A stretch of 27,100 nt of DNA from an uncultured Lachnospiraceae bacterium (lineage in GTDB: Bacteria > Bacillota > Clostridia > Lachnospirales > Lachnospiraceae): assembly GCA_947625995.1 (NCBI GenBank), contig CANQQN010000003.1, positions 1 to 27,100 of the forward strand, read 5' to 3'. The position numbers were made by a program, and so were the translations under genes. Positions within the stretch are counted from its first letter, which is position 1. Each line of letters starts with the position of its first letter. Positions 15,378-24,017 of this stretch are shown piece by piece. The notes under the pieces were generated by a model. That model searched no databases, had not been told where the DNA came from, and worked only from the letters and a program-made list of their open reading frames with translations.

Positions 15378-16418
15378 TTATTCTTCCTCCACAACGGATG
15401 CCAGCGCTTTTTCAAACCCGATCTCACCCCAAAGATCTTCGTCGATCTCCGTTTTTGCCGCATCCCGGATAGGGGAAAGCCAGTTCTCAAAATATTCCGA
15501 CTGTTTTTGGGACGCCATGGATTCTCTCATAGCTTCTGTACGCTCCTCGTCGTTGTCCGAATCCAGATGGATCAGGAACAGGCCCCCGTCAACAGGGATC
15601 AGGTCTGACACATCTCCCACCTTCATATCGTCGGCCACCCCATTGATATCCTTAAAGGAATCATCCTCGTAGTCTGCTGCTGTGTAGGGATGCTGGGACA
15701 CCTGATATCCGCCGTCCTCCGCGGCCTTGTCAAAATCTCCGCTATCCTTGGCGGCGTTGGCGATCTCCGCGAATTTTGTGTAATACTGCTGCTTTTCGGC
15801 ATCAGTCATCTCCGTCTGGTTGCCGTCGGCGTCGGTGCTGACCAGATCCTGATAAATATAGGAATACGTCCTCTGACGGGCCTCTTCCTCGCTGACAGAA
15901 GTATCCGCATCCTTCACGATCTCATTGTAAACCTTGTTATAATAGGTGTAATTTTCCAGTACACGGCGCACGGTTTCCTCACTGGCCATCATAGCATCCT
16001 GCGCGTCCTTGGAATTGGCGTTCATAAAAGTCTTTGCCGTATCGCTGATCTTCTGCTGTTCCTCCTCGGTGAGGGTCACATTGTTGGCTTCGGCGTTCTG
16101 CCGGCAAAGATACATATCCTCCAGTGTTTCCATCACCGTAGATTTGATGTAATCAAGAAACGTCTCGCCATTGCCCTCCAGATCCTGATTATACCATTCT
16201 TCACCGTAAAAATTGCTGGCCATGGTCTGATAACTGGCCTGCTGCCACTTCAGCATAAAGTATGCTTCTTTCAGGGGCACCTGCTCCCCGCCCACGGTCA
16301 TAACCACCGCCTCAGGGTCAAACTCCGCATTGGTATTTTTCTTTCCACAACCTGCAGACAGCGCCGCTGTCATCGTCAGGCAAAGCAAGATTGCAAGCAA
16401 TCTTTTTGTTCTTTTCAT
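15378..16418 (-). CDS. PrsA/SurA-type foldase lipoprotein
   Basis: A 346-aa lipoprotein with signal peptide and lipobox LSAGC (lipidated C24). The N-terminal half (about 30-190) is helical and resembles the SurA/PrsA chaperone fold (VGGEQVPLKEAYFMLKWQQA; ENNVT-like TEEEQQK segments). The C-terminal part (VSQHPYTAADYED, then MKVGDVSDLIPVDGGLFLIHL) resembles the closing half of a parvulin prolyl isomerase domain, although the parvulin active site is not obvious. It would help fold secreted proteins at the outer face of the membrane. The start at MKRTKR follows AGGGAT. It has its own promoter 83 bp upstream and lies after mfd, an arrangement common in Clostridia. Confidence 0.87.
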   Translation of the reverse strand: MKRTKRLLAILLCLTMTAALSAGCGKKNTNAEFDPEAVVMTVGGEQVPLKEAYFMLKWQQASYQTMASNFYGEEWYNQDLEGNGETFLDYIKSTVMETLEDMYLCRQNAEANNVTLTEEEQQKISDTAKTFMNANSKDAQDAMMASEETVRRVLENYTYYNKVYNEIVKDADTSVSEEEARQRTYSYIYQDLVSTDADGNQTEMTDAEKQQYYTKFAEIANAAKDSGDFDKAAEDGGYQVSQHPYTAADYEDDSFKDINGVADDMKVGDVSDLIPVDGGLFLIHLDSDNDEERTEAMRESMASQKQSEYFENWLSPIRDAAKTEIDEDLWGEIGFEKALASVVEEE

Positions 16419-16500
16419 AATATCCCTATTCCTCATTTCTCATGTATAGTTAGATCATGGTTTCCCCTCCGGATCTGTGTACCCGAAGCTGACATGATTC

Positions 16501-16529
16501 ATTATAACCATTTTTTCAGGTTCTGGCAA
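16501..16529 (-). promoter_or_regulatory. Sigma-A-type promoter of the foldase gene
   Basis: On the minus strand TTGCCA (16524-16529) and a perfect TATAAT (16501-16506) are 17 bp apart, in the gap between mfd and the foldase gene. Confidence 0.7.
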
Positions 16530-16575
16530 TCCCTTTCACAAGAAATTAAAGGATTTGGATGCGGGAAAGCCGTCC

Positions 16576-19500
16576 TCACGGGTCTTTTTTCAGATACTGC
16601 CCCATTACATCCAGAATTTCCGTCAGTTCCCTGTCCGTCACCTTTTTCTTTGACCTGTATTCAAAGCCCGGCTTTGCATCCTGCCTGAACACAAGCCTGT
16701 TTTTAAACGCGGCCAGCAGCGCTCCTATATTTTCGGTACGGATATCCGCCTGAGGATGCATGACAAAGCGGACGCCCTCCGGCTTTTGCGACACCTCCAT
16801 AATATACAACCGGCGGGCCGCGCATTTGATCTTCGCAATGGACAGCAGGTTCTGCACCGGCATGGGCAGATCGCCGAAGCGGTCGGTCAGTTCTTCCTGC
16901 ATATCGTCGCATTCCTCTTCCTGTTCTATCCCGGCGATCCGCTTATACATATCCAGCTTCTGAAATTCATTGGAAATATAATCATCGGGAATATATGCGT
17001 CTATGGCGATATCCACTACCGTCTCGAATTGCTCCGCAGGCGCCGCCGTCCCTTTTTGCTCCTTCACAGCTTCGTTGAGCATCTTGCAGTACAGGTCATA
17101 ACCAACGGCCTCCATATGCCCATGCTGGGCGGCTCCCAGCAGATTCCCCGCGCCGCGGATCTCCAGATCCCGCATGGCGATCTTGATGCCGGAGCCAAGC
17201 TCCGTAAATTCCCGGATCGCCTGCAGACGCTTTTCCGCCACCTCTTTGATCATCTTGTTCCTGCGGTACAAAAGAAACGCATAGGCCGTGCGGTTGGAGC
17301 GGCCGACCCTCCCGCGCAGCTGATAAAGCTGGGACAGCCCCAGTTGATCCGCGTCATGGATGATCATGGTATTTACATTGGAAATATCCAAACCCGTCTC
17401 TATAATGGTGGTGGACACCAGCACGTCGATCTCTCCGTTGATAAAATGAAACATGATCTTTTCCAACTGGCGTTCCGGCATCTGTCCGTGGGCAAAAGCC
17501 ACCGTGGCGTCGGGCACCAGCCGCGCAATGGATGCAGTGATATCCTCGATCCCCTGAACGCGATTGTACACATAGTAAACCTGTCCGCCTCTGGCAAGCT
17601 CTCTGGTAATTGCTTCCCGGACCATTTCTTCCTCGTACTCCATCACATAGGTCTGTATGGCCATACGGTCCTGCGGCGGTTCTTCCAGCACGCTCATATC
17701 CCGAATGCCGATGAGGCTCATGTGAAGAGTTCTGGGAATAGGCGTCGCAGTCAGTGTCAGCACGTCCACATTGTTGCGCAGCTGCTTGATCTTTTCTTTG
17801 TGGGTCACCCCGAACCGCTGCTCCTCATCGATGATCAAAAGCCCCAGATCCTTAAAGGAAACATCCTTGGAAAGTACTCTGTGGGTACCGATCACAATGT
17901 CCACCTGCCCCTTTTTCAGATCCTCGATGGTTTTTTTCTGCTGCGCCGGCGTCCGGAACCTGCTGAGCATATCTACCCGCACCGGGAAATCCTTCATCCG
18001 CTGGGTAAAGGTGTTGTAATGCTGTTGGGCAAGAATGGTCGTAGGCACCAGAAAGACCACCTGCTTATCTTCCTGTACCGCCTTGAAGGCCGCCCGCAGT
18101 GCCACCTCCGTCTTGCCGTAACCCACGTCGCCGCAGATAAGCCGGTCCATGATCTTTTTGCTTTCCATGTCTTTCTTGGTGGCTTCGATGGCAAGAAGCT
18201 GGTCATCGGTCTCCTCGAAGGGAAACATTTCCTCAAATTCCTTTTGCCACACGGTATCTTTCCCAAAAACAAAGCCTTCCCGGGATTGCCGGGCCGCGTA
18301 CAGTTCCACAAGCTCTTTCGCGATATCCTGCACGGCGCCCTGTACCTTTGCTCTGGTCTTTTTCCATTCCGTGCCGCCAAGTTTGTTCAGCTTGGGCGTT
18401 CGCCCTTCGGAGCCGCTGTATTTTTGGATTAATTCCAGCTGCGTAGCCAGAATATAGAGATTTCCTCCGTCCCCGTAAGTGATCTTGATATAATCCTTCG
18501 TGGTCTTATCAACAGCTATTTTTTCAATTCCCTGATAAATTCCCAGACCGTGATTCTCATGTACCACATAATCTCCGATCTTCAGTTCGTTAAAATCAGA
18601 GATCTTGCTGCCTTCATAGGCTCTGTGCTTCTTTTTTTTGCGCTTTTGTCGTCCGAAGATATCACTTTCCGTAAGCACGACAAATTTGATCAGCGGGTAT
18701 TCGAAGCCTTTTTTCACGTTTCCCTTGGCGGTCATGATCTCTCCCGCTTTGATCTCCCGGTCCAGATCTTCGCTGTAAAAACTGTTGAGCTCATACTCCC
18801 GCAGATCCTCGGAAAGCCGTCTGGCGCGGGTTCTGGAGGGAGCTAAAAGCAGCACGCGGTATCCCAGCTTTTTAAATCTTTTCAGATCCTTTGCCAGCCT
18901 CGCGAAATCATTCTGATAGGAATTTACAGACTGAGTGTGGATAAAATACGCGCTTGTAATATGCCAGTGCTTTTTGGAAGGCTCCAGCGCGCTCAGTCCC
19001 AGACAGCAGTATCGGTTGATCCGACCCAAGATCTCCTGAAGGGAAAAGAGCACGTCGGTTTGCCCGGCCAACACATATCCCTTTTCCAAACGCCCTATCA
19101 TACTTTCGGAAAACTCTTTCCAAACAGCCTCTCCGTGTTCCGCAAGCCGGTTAGGTTCGTCCAGAAACAAAAGGGTCTCGTCTCTGTCAAAATAATCCAG
19201 AAAAGAACAAATAGATTGATAAAAATAATGAATGTAAATATCCATCCCGGTTCCGGCGCCGGAGCCGGACAGTTGTTCCGTCAGTTCTTCCACCGAGGAT
19301 TTCAGCCGGAAGGCTTCCTCCGTGCGCATCTGCTCCCGCAGCACGCCGCACTGCTTTTTCATATCCTTTTTCAGCTTTTTGATGCCTGCCTCCATCTCCT
19401 CCGGAGACAGTACAAATTCGCTTGCCGGATATATGGTGATCTTTTCAAGGTTTTCAATGGACCGCTGGCTTTCGGGGTCAAAGCTTCTGATGCTGTCCAC

Positions 19501-20091
19501 CTCATCCCCCCAAAATTCGATCCGATAGGGTTCCGGGCAGGTAAGGCCAAAAATATCCACAATATTTCCCCGCAGGGCAAACTGTCCTCCCGCCTCTACC
19601 TGATATGTACGCTCATAACCAAGCTGCACAAGGAGCGAGGCCAGTCGGGACATTTCCATGACGCTGTCGTTTCTGATCTCGAGAATATGGCTGCTGTAGG
19701 TTTCCGGCGAGGGCACTTTGTCCATACACCCGTCGATGGTGGTGACGATCGTAGCGCCGTCTTTCCCGATGATGGACTGGATCACCGCCATGCGCTGCTT
19801 TACCAGCAGATTCCCATGGACATCGGCCTGATAAAACAACAGATCCTTTGCGGGATAGTAGAGCACGTTTTCGTCATAAAACCGGTATTCCTCACAGAGT
19901 TCTCTGGCTTTTTGCTCACTATAAGTAACAATGAGTTTTCTTTTAAACCCATTGTTCATGCCATAGATAAAGTGCAGCTTCTGGGAATCAATACAGCCGG
20001 TAACCTGTATCATGCCGTTTCCGGGCTTTAAGGCTCTCTGTATTTCCTCCGTTTCCCGAAGCTGCATAAGAGGTGCTGTCAAAGATTTCAT
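16576..20091 (-). CDS. mfd: Transcription-repair coupling factor Mfd
   Basis: An ATP-dependent translocase that removes RNA polymerase stalled at DNA lesions and recruits UvrA for excision repair. The 1171-aa length is normal. The UvrB-like N-terminal domain covers about 1-210 (LRGNIVDIFG). The RNA-polymerase-interacting CarD-like domain is at about 503-560 (IGDYVVHENHGLGIYQGI). Helicase motif I GDVGYGKTE is at about 654-662, motif II DEEQ at 755-758, motif III TATPIPRT near 791-798 and motif VI QLRGRVGRSNR near 924-934. RGAGNLLG and the UvrA-blocking C-terminal TRCF domain follow. It starts 19 bp after the pth stop, so pth-mfd form an operon. Long open frames on the opposite strand are compositional shadows. 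Confidence 0.98.
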   Translation of the reverse strand: MKSLTAPLMQLRETEEIQRALKPGNGMIQVTGCIDSQKLHFIYGMNNGFKRKLIVTYSEQKARELCEEYRFYDENVLYYPAKDLLFYQADVHGNLLVKQRMAVIQSIIGKDGATIVTTIDGCMDKVPSPETYSSHILEIRNDSVMEMSRLASLLVQLGYERTYQVEAGGQFALRGNIVDIFGLTCPEPYRIEFWGDEVDSIRSFDPESQRSIENLEKITIYPASEFVLSPEEMEAGIKKLKKDMKKQCGVLREQMRTEEAFRLKSSVEELTEQLSGSGAGTGMDIYIHYFYQSICSFLDYFDRDETLLFLDEPNRLAEHGEAVWKEFSESMIGRLEKGYVLAGQTDVLFSLQEILGRINRYCCLGLSALEPSKKHWHITSAYFIHTQSVNSYQNDFARLAKDLKRFKKLGYRVLLLAPSRTRARRLSEDLREYELNSFYSEDLDREIKAGEIMTAKGNVKKGFEYPLIKFVVLTESDIFGRQKRKKKKHRAYEGSKISDFNELKIGDYVVHENHGLGIYQGIEKIAVDKTTKDYIKITYGDGGNLYILATQLELIQKYSGSEGRTPKLNKLGGTEWKKTRAKVQGAVQDIAKELVELYAARQSREGFVFGKDTVWQKEFEEMFPFEETDDQLLAIEATKKDMESKKIMDRLICGDVGYGKTEVALRAAFKAVQEDKQVVFLVPTTILAQQHYNTFTQRMKDFPVRVDMLSRFRTPAQQKKTIEDLKKGQVDIVIGTHRVLSKDVSFKDLGLLIIDEEQRFGVTHKEKIKQLRNNVDVLTLTATPIPRTLHMSLIGIRDMSVLEEPPQDRMAIQTYVMEYEEEMVREAITRELARGGQVYYVYNRVQGIEDITASIARLVPDATVAFAHGQMPERQLEKIMFHFINGEIDVLVSTTIIETGLDISNVNTMIIHDADQLGLSQLYQLRGRVGRSNRTAYAFLLYRRNKMIKEVAEKRLQAIREFTELGSGIKIAMRDLEIRGAGNLLGAAQHGHMEAVGYDLYCKMLNEAVKEQKGTAAPAEQFETVVDIAIDAYIPDDYISNEFQKLDMYKRIAGIEQEEECDDMQEELTDRFGDLPMPVQNLLSIAKIKCAARRLYIMEVSQKPEGVRFVMHPQADIRTENIGALLAAFKNRLVFRQDAKPGFEYRSKKKVTDRELTEILDVMGQYLKKDP

Positions 20092-20110
20092 ATCCTGTCA
20101 CTTTCCTTGC

Positions 20111-20704
20111 TCAGTCTTTGGCCTCCTGCTGCTGCCTGCGAACCCGGTTATATACGTTCATAGCCGCCTCCGCTCCTTCAGCAAGCATCATCCTCACAGC
20201 TTTCGCGGCGTTTTTTTCGCCTTCATCGATCTCTTCCCGTTCTGCCTTTGAAAAACGCCCCAGTACAAACCGCACCAGATCTTCTCCTTCCGGCTTATGG
20301 CCCACGCCGATCCGGACCCGCTGAAACTCTTCCGTGTGCAGATGGGCTATGATGTTTTTCAACCCGTTGTGTCCGCCGGCGCTCCCCTTTTTCCTGATCC
20401 TAAGCTGTCCTACATCCAGATTGATGTCGTCGCAGATGACGATCAATTCATTGGCAGGATCGCATTTATAAAACTCCACTGCCGAACGAATGCTTTCGCC
20501 GCTTGCATTCATATAAGTCTGCGGCTTCACCAGCAATACCTTTTGCCCTTCCACCACACCGCTGCCGCAGTATGCCATATGCTTTCTCTCCGTCACCGAA
20601 ATGCCGCAGCTGTCTGCCAGCAGGTCGATGGTGTCAAATCCCACATTATGGCGTGTATTTTCATATTGGCCTGTGGGATTTCCCAATCCCGCAATAATAT
20701 ACAT
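20111..20704 (-). CDS. pth: Peptidyl-tRNA hydrolase
   Basis: Frees tRNA from peptidyl-tRNAs that drop off the ribosome. The 197-aa protein shows all the family marks: GLGNP at 6-10, NTRHNVGF with the catalytic His19, KPQTYMN at 60-66, the acidic ICDDINL with D92/D93, and the substrate-binding GSAGGHNGLKNII at 107-119. The ATG is preceded by AAGGAAGGA. It heads a pth-mfd operon, with 19 bp between the genes, and has a promoter 65-93 bp upstream. The pth-mfd order is widely conserved in Firmicutes. Confidence 0.97.
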   Translation of the reverse strand: MYIIAGLGNPTGQYENTRHNVGFDTIDLLADSCGISVTERKHMAYCGSGVVEGQKVLLVKPQTYMNASGESIRSAVEFYKCDPANELIVICDDINLDVGQLRIRKKGSAGGHNGLKNIIAHLHTEEFQRVRIGVGHKPEGEDLVRFVLGRFSKAEREEIDEGEKNAAKAVRMMLAEGAEAAMNVYNRVRRQQQEAKD

Positions 20705-20725
20705 AGCAATAAATCCTTCCTTGTT

Positions 20726-20797
20726 TTTACGCGTAAACTGTAAACGGTACTTTTCGATCCGTCTTTTCAGTTTATCCTAATTTCAAGGATTTGTCAC
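20726..20797 (-). promoter_or_regulatory. Promoter of pth-mfd with downstream palindrome
   Basis: On the minus strand GTGACA (20792-20797) and TAAACT (20769-20774) are 17 bp apart. Between the probable start of transcription and the pth gene lies a perfect 12-bp palindrome, TTTACGCGTAAA (20726-20737). Next to it is a further TGTAAAC, which could be a regulator-binding half-site. Confidence 0.45.
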
Positions 20798-20830
20798 TAG
20801 ATTTTTTCCTTCGCCAACACTCTTTTTCTT

Positions 20831-22039
20831 CTATGCCTCCTTTTTCTTTTCTTTTTTCACATCCTGCTCCTTTGTGGGGCGGCTGCTCTCTTTATTCCAG
20901 ACGATTCTGCCGTTGATGACCGTATACAAGTTTTCCGTGAAAATTTCCAACGGATTGCCGTTAAAAACGGCGATATCCGCATCCTTGCCCGGCTTTAAGC
21001 TGCCCACCCGGTCATCCACCCGGCAGATTTTCGCGGCGTCAATGGTAATGGCCTTCAGGGCCTCCATAAAATCCATTCCCTTCTTCACCGCCATTCCCGC
21101 GCAGAGAGGAAGATACTGGATCAAGGTCACCGGATGGTCTGTGGTGATGGCTACCGTCACGCCGGCCCGCCGCAGTTCTCCCGGCGTCTTGAAATCCACA
21201 TACCGCACCTCGATCTTGTTTCGGGAAGTCATGGCCGGCCCCACAATGGCGCTGTACCCGCTTTCGGCGATCTCCTCCTGTATCAGATGTCCTTCGCTGC
21301 AATGATCAAGGGTCACCTCCAGCCCAAATTCCTTTCCAATGCGGATGACGGTAAGAATATCGTCCGTCCTGTGCACATGGGCCTTTAAAGGGATTTCTCC
21401 TGACAACACCGGCAGCCATGGTTCCATGCGAAAATCAGGTTGGGTTTCATCTCTGTTGGCAGCATAGGCTCTGGCTTTGGTCAGTTCCTCCCGCAGCATG
21501 GCCGCGATGGCCATACGGGTAGAGGGAATATTGCCCTGACTCCCGTAATTTTTCTTGGGATTTTCCCCAAAGGCCACCTTCATGGCAGCCGGGGCTTTTA
21601 CGACCATCTCGTCAATGCACCGGCCGTACGTCTTTACGAAAGCAAACTGGCCGCCCACCACGTTGGAACTGCCCGGGCCGACCATCAATCCGGTAATACC
21701 GGCTTCCATGGCATTTGCAAAAGCGGCGTCCATGGGATTCACGGCGTCGATGGCCCGCAACTGGGGTGTTACCGGCTCCGTCACTTCATTACAATCATCG
21801 CCTTCCAGTCCCTTTTGTTCTTCTGTGATTCCCACATGACAATGGGCCTCGATTAATCCGGGCATTACAATGCAGCCTGTGGCGTCGATCTGTTCCATGC
21901 CGTCTTTTTCCGCCGCATATTTACTCTTTTCAAAATCTTCCCCTACCTCCAGAATCTTTTCCTCCCGGCAGAGCACATAACCTCCCTCAAGAACCTGTCC
22001 TTCCATTGTATAGACTGTTCCGTGATCCACTAAAAGCAT
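20831..22039 (-). CDS. Metal-dependent amidohydrolase (imidazolonepropionase-like)
   Basis: A 402-aa amidohydrolase-superfamily enzyme with the classic metal-site pattern: H66-x-H68 (EAHCHVG), H221 and/or H223 (KAHVHR), H246 or H251 (LDHCSEGH) and D301 (ITTDHP). The small N- and C-terminal beta domain (DHGTVYTMEG...; GSLKPGKDADIAVF) is also typical. It hydrolyses an amide or related bond in a cyclic or acylated substrate in the cytoplasm; no specific substrate can be named. The C-terminus carries a Lys/Glu tail (KKEKKKEA). The ATG follows AAGGAGG. It is 45 bp downstream of the FHA gene in the same direction, so it may be transcribed with it, though a functional link with the pilus is doubtful. 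Confidence 0.88.
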   Translation of the reverse strand: MLLVDHGTVYTMEGQVLEGGYVLCREEKILEVGEDFEKSKYAAEKDGMEQIDATGCIVMPGLIEAHCHVGITEEQKGLEGDDCNEVTEPVTPQLRAIDAVNPMDAAFANAMEAGITGLMVGPGSSNVVGGQFAFVKTYGRCIDEMVVKAPAAMKVAFGENPKKNYGSQGNIPSTRMAIAAMLREELTKARAYAANRDETQPDFRMEPWLPVLSGEIPLKAHVHRTDDILTVIRIGKEFGLEVTLDHCSEGHLIQEEIAESGYSAIVGPAMTSRNKIEVRYVDFKTPGELRRAGVTVAITTDHPVTLIQYLPLCAGMAVKKGMDFMEALKAITIDAAKICRVDDRVGSLKPGKDADIAVFNGNPLEIFTENLYTVINGRIVWNKESSRPTKEQDVKKEKKKEA

Positions 22040-22084
22040 ATGCTTTCCTCCTTACCGAAATATTGGTTTCAGGAAAATAGTGTC

Positions 22085-23227
22085 TCAATTCCCATTATTT
22101 TTATGCAAAAACTTAAAAACCGCCGTGCCAAGGCTGATCCTGTCTCCAAATGCCAGTTCTTTTCTGCTCTCAGGGGCTATGGCGGTTCCATTTACAAAAG
22201 TTCCCTTGGCGGAATTCAGATCCATTACATAATATACGCCGTTTTCCTTTTCGATCCTTGCATGAAAATGACTGACACCCGGCTCATCCACGTACCCGTC
22301 CACGCCACATTCCAAAGACCCAAGCAGGAAGGGAAAAGAAGCCGGAGCAAATGTAAGCCGGGGATCCTTTTCGCTTTGAAGCAGACAACCGCTCCCTCCG
22401 TATGAAAACGCGGTTTCTCTTGCATAGGAGGCCAACTCTTCTCCCATAGGACGTCTGCCGGACTTTTTCCCTTCTTTTTTGGACTCTCCCCTGCCAAATA
22501 ACCCTATCCTTTTTGCGGAAGCTCTCTTTTTATTGGTGCCTTCCGCCGGTTTTGCCCCTGCTGCCGGAACGGGCAGCCCGTAACCGTAGGGTTCCGTCTC
22601 CTGCGCCCGGTGAACGTCCTTGCGTTCTTCGGAAGCTTCCTGCCGGGGTCTTGGCTCCTGCCCTTCCACCGTGGCAGGCTCCGGATGAGAGTCCTCCGCC
22701 GTTTCCTCCAAAAGCTGCATCAGGCTGAAATTTTCCTCCATGGTGCTTCTATACAGGGTATAACCAAGCCGCACCGCCTCCTGATCCTTGTTGTCCAAAA
22801 TCTTTAAAATATATGCGCTCAGCTTTTGAAACCCTTCCATGGCCGTGTCGTTTCCTCCGGGAATACAGCAGAAAAAATACTCCCCCGTCTCTTCCCGGCA
22901 AAAAATATATTCCGGATCCAACACAAGCATTTCCATATCCAGAAGATACTCCTTCATATGCTCCAGCGCCGCCGAAACGGTCTTCATTAGATTCCGCACG
23001 TCCTGCGCGCCCATGGGTCGTCTTTCAAACACCTGACTCAAGGGCTGCTTTCCGCTGATCTCAAAGGTAAACAACAATTCATGATTGACCCGCCGGATCA
23101 TACAGGGAAGCAGTTCTCCGATCCGGTGATGGCGGAGCATGTCGATCCGAAAATCCGGCTCCTGCGCTTCCACCGGAAATACCAGATAGTTGTGATTTAA
23201 GTCTCTTTTATACTGTGCTTCAAGCAT
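22085..23227 (-). CDS. FHA-domain protein with DUF6382-like N-terminus, tad-locus associated
   Basis: The 380-aa protein has an N-terminal domain of about 170 residues (YKRDLNHNYLVFPVE...YIFCREETGEYFFCCIPG) like the DUF6382 region found with FHA domains in clostridial tad loci. A disordered Glu/Pro/Lys-rich linker (about 195-290) leads to a C-terminal FHA domain (about 300-375; VSHFHARIEKENGVYYVMDL, then GTFVNGTAI and FGDRISLG). FHA domains bind phosphothreonine peptides, so the protein may link pilus assembly to Ser/Thr kinase signalling. The usual GR at the start of the FHA loop is replaced by LECGVDGYV, and VSRxHA reads VSHFHA, so phosphopeptide binding is not certain. The start at MLEAQY follows AAAGGCG. 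A candidate promoter lies upstream, separate from the TadE operon. Confidence 0.88.
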   Translation of the reverse strand: MLEAQYKRDLNHNYLVFPVEAQEPDFRIDMLRHHRIGELLPCMIRRVNHELLFTFEISGKQPLSQVFERRPMGAQDVRNLMKTVSAALEHMKEYLLDMEMLVLDPEYIFCREETGEYFFCCIPGGNDTAMEGFQKLSAYILKILDNKDQEAVRLGYTLYRSTMEENFSLMQLLEETAEDSHPEPATVEGQEPRPRQEASEERKDVHRAQETEPYGYGLPVPAAGAKPAEGTNKKRASAKRIGLFGRGESKKEGKKSGRRPMGEELASYARETAFSYGGSGCLLQSEKDPRLTFAPASFPFLLGSLECGVDGYVDEPGVSHFHARIEKENGVYYVMDLNSAKGTFVNGTAIAPESRKELAFGDRISLGTAVFKFLHKNNGN

Positions 23228-23294
23228 GGATTCTTCGCCTTTCTGTTTTTTAAAACCCTTGATTTCCCTTGTTTTCAGGCCTTTACACGCTTGC

Positions 23295-23322
23295 ATAATA
23301 TCTGTTTGAATCACTTATGCAA
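23295..23322 (-). promoter_or_regulatory. Candidate promoter of the FHA gene
   Basis: On the minus strand TTGCAT (23317-23322) and TATTAT (23295-23300) are separated by 16 bp. It would start transcription about 60 nt before the FHA gene. The FHA gene needs its own promoter because the opposing XRE gene separates it from the other tad genes. Confidence 0.45.
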
Positions 23323-23345
23323 ATACATTTTATGAGTTATCGTTA

Positions 23346-23402
23346 TCGTAAAGATGATACGTTTTTACGAATGAGAAAGGTATTGGTTTTGATGATACGT
23401 TT
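23346..23402 (+). repeat. Operator-like repeats around the XRE gene start
   Basis: A perfect 12-bp direct repeat, GATGATACGTTT, occurs at 23353-23364 and again at 23391-23402, where it includes the start codon of the XRE gene. An overlapping inverted repeat pairs TCGTAAA (23346-23352) with TTTACGA (23364-23370). The placement suggests binding sites for autoregulation, but this is inference. Confidence 0.5.
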
Positions 23403-23622
23403 AAGAGTATTAGATATTTTAAAAGAACAAAACCGTACAAAATACTGGCTTCAGGGCCAAATGAAGCTGAGTTATTATAATCTGAACAGACTGATCTCCA
23501 ATAAAACCTGTTCCGTAAGATACGAAAATCTTGAAAAACTCTGTGACTGCCTGCATTGCAGCTTTAACGACCTATTCGAGATTGTTCCCGACCAGCCTGC
23601 GGATCACCGCCGCATATCTTAA
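23392..23622 (+). CDS. Small XRE/Cro-type helix-turn-helix regulator
   Basis: A 76-aa protein consisting almost only of a Cro/C1-type DNA-binding domain: MIRLRVLDILKEQNRTKYWL, then MKLSYYNLNRLISNKT and YENLEKLCDCLHCSFNDLFE, the standard five-helix pattern with the closing NDLFEIV. Such small proteins are usually repressors. ATG 23392 was preferred over upstream in-frame starts (23371, 23317) because the domain begins there and AAAGG precedes it. It lies on the strand opposite to all other tad-locus genes. Its last 51 bp overlap the end of the TadE gene tail to tail. Codon use is A+T-richer than its neighbours, which may indicate insertion. Its target is unknown; the FHA promoter or its own start are the nearest candidates. 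Confidence 0.85.
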   Translation: MIRLRVLDILKEQNRTKYWLQGQMKLSYYNLNRLISNKTCSVRYENLEKLCDCLHCSFNDLFEIVPDQPADHRRIS

Positions 23623-24000
23623 TATATAATCCCGGTGATCCAGCCGGTAATGCCATTGTTCTTCATGAATAGACAATTTTTTCCCAAAAAAGGGGATCTC
23701 CATCCTTGCCGATACGGTAACGGTATATCGTTCTCCATCCTGTGTTTCCCGAAGCTCCACATCCTCCGCGCACACCAACTGCTCCTGCAGTTGTTTTTTT
23801 TGCTCCTCAATGACCGCCTGCGCCTCCCGGCCTCCTGCCGCGGCCACCGTCCTGCTGCCTATGTAGCAAGCGTAGGTACACACCGCCCGATCGTATTGGT
23901 ACAACCCTATATCGATTACAAGAAGCACCGCAAACAACGCCATCGGCACTACAAAAGACGCCTCAATGGCAAAGCTCCCCGGTTTATATTCTGCTTTCAT
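23572..24000 (-). CDS. TadE-like pilus assembly pseudopilin
   Basis: A 142-aa protein with the class III prepilin-like N-terminus of TadE: a short charged leader, then GSFAIEASFVVPMALFAVLL with the conserved Glu five residues after the presumed cleavage site. An extracytoplasmic domain of about 100 residues follows. It is probably processed by the adjacent prepilin peptidase and acts as a minor component of the type IVb (Flp) pilus machine. The ATG follows GGGGAGGAA. The gene starts 17 bp after the prepilin peptidase stop. Its last 51 bp overlap the opposing XRE gene. Confidence 0.86.
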   Translation of the reverse strand: MKAEYKPGSFAIEASFVVPMALFAVLLVIDIGLYQYDRAVCTYACYIGSRTVAAAGGREAQAVIEEQKKQLQEQLVCAEDVELRETQDGERYTVTVSARMEIPFFGKKLSIHEEQWHYRLDHRDYILRYAAVIRRLVGNNLE

Positions 24001-24017
24001 CCGTTCCTCCCCTTGCT

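Noticed and set aside
16756..18432. 558-codon open frame on the plus strand opposite mfd
   Set aside because: It lies entirely opposite conserved helicase motifs of Mfd, is rich in His/Leu/Arg as expected of an antisense frame, and has no family features.
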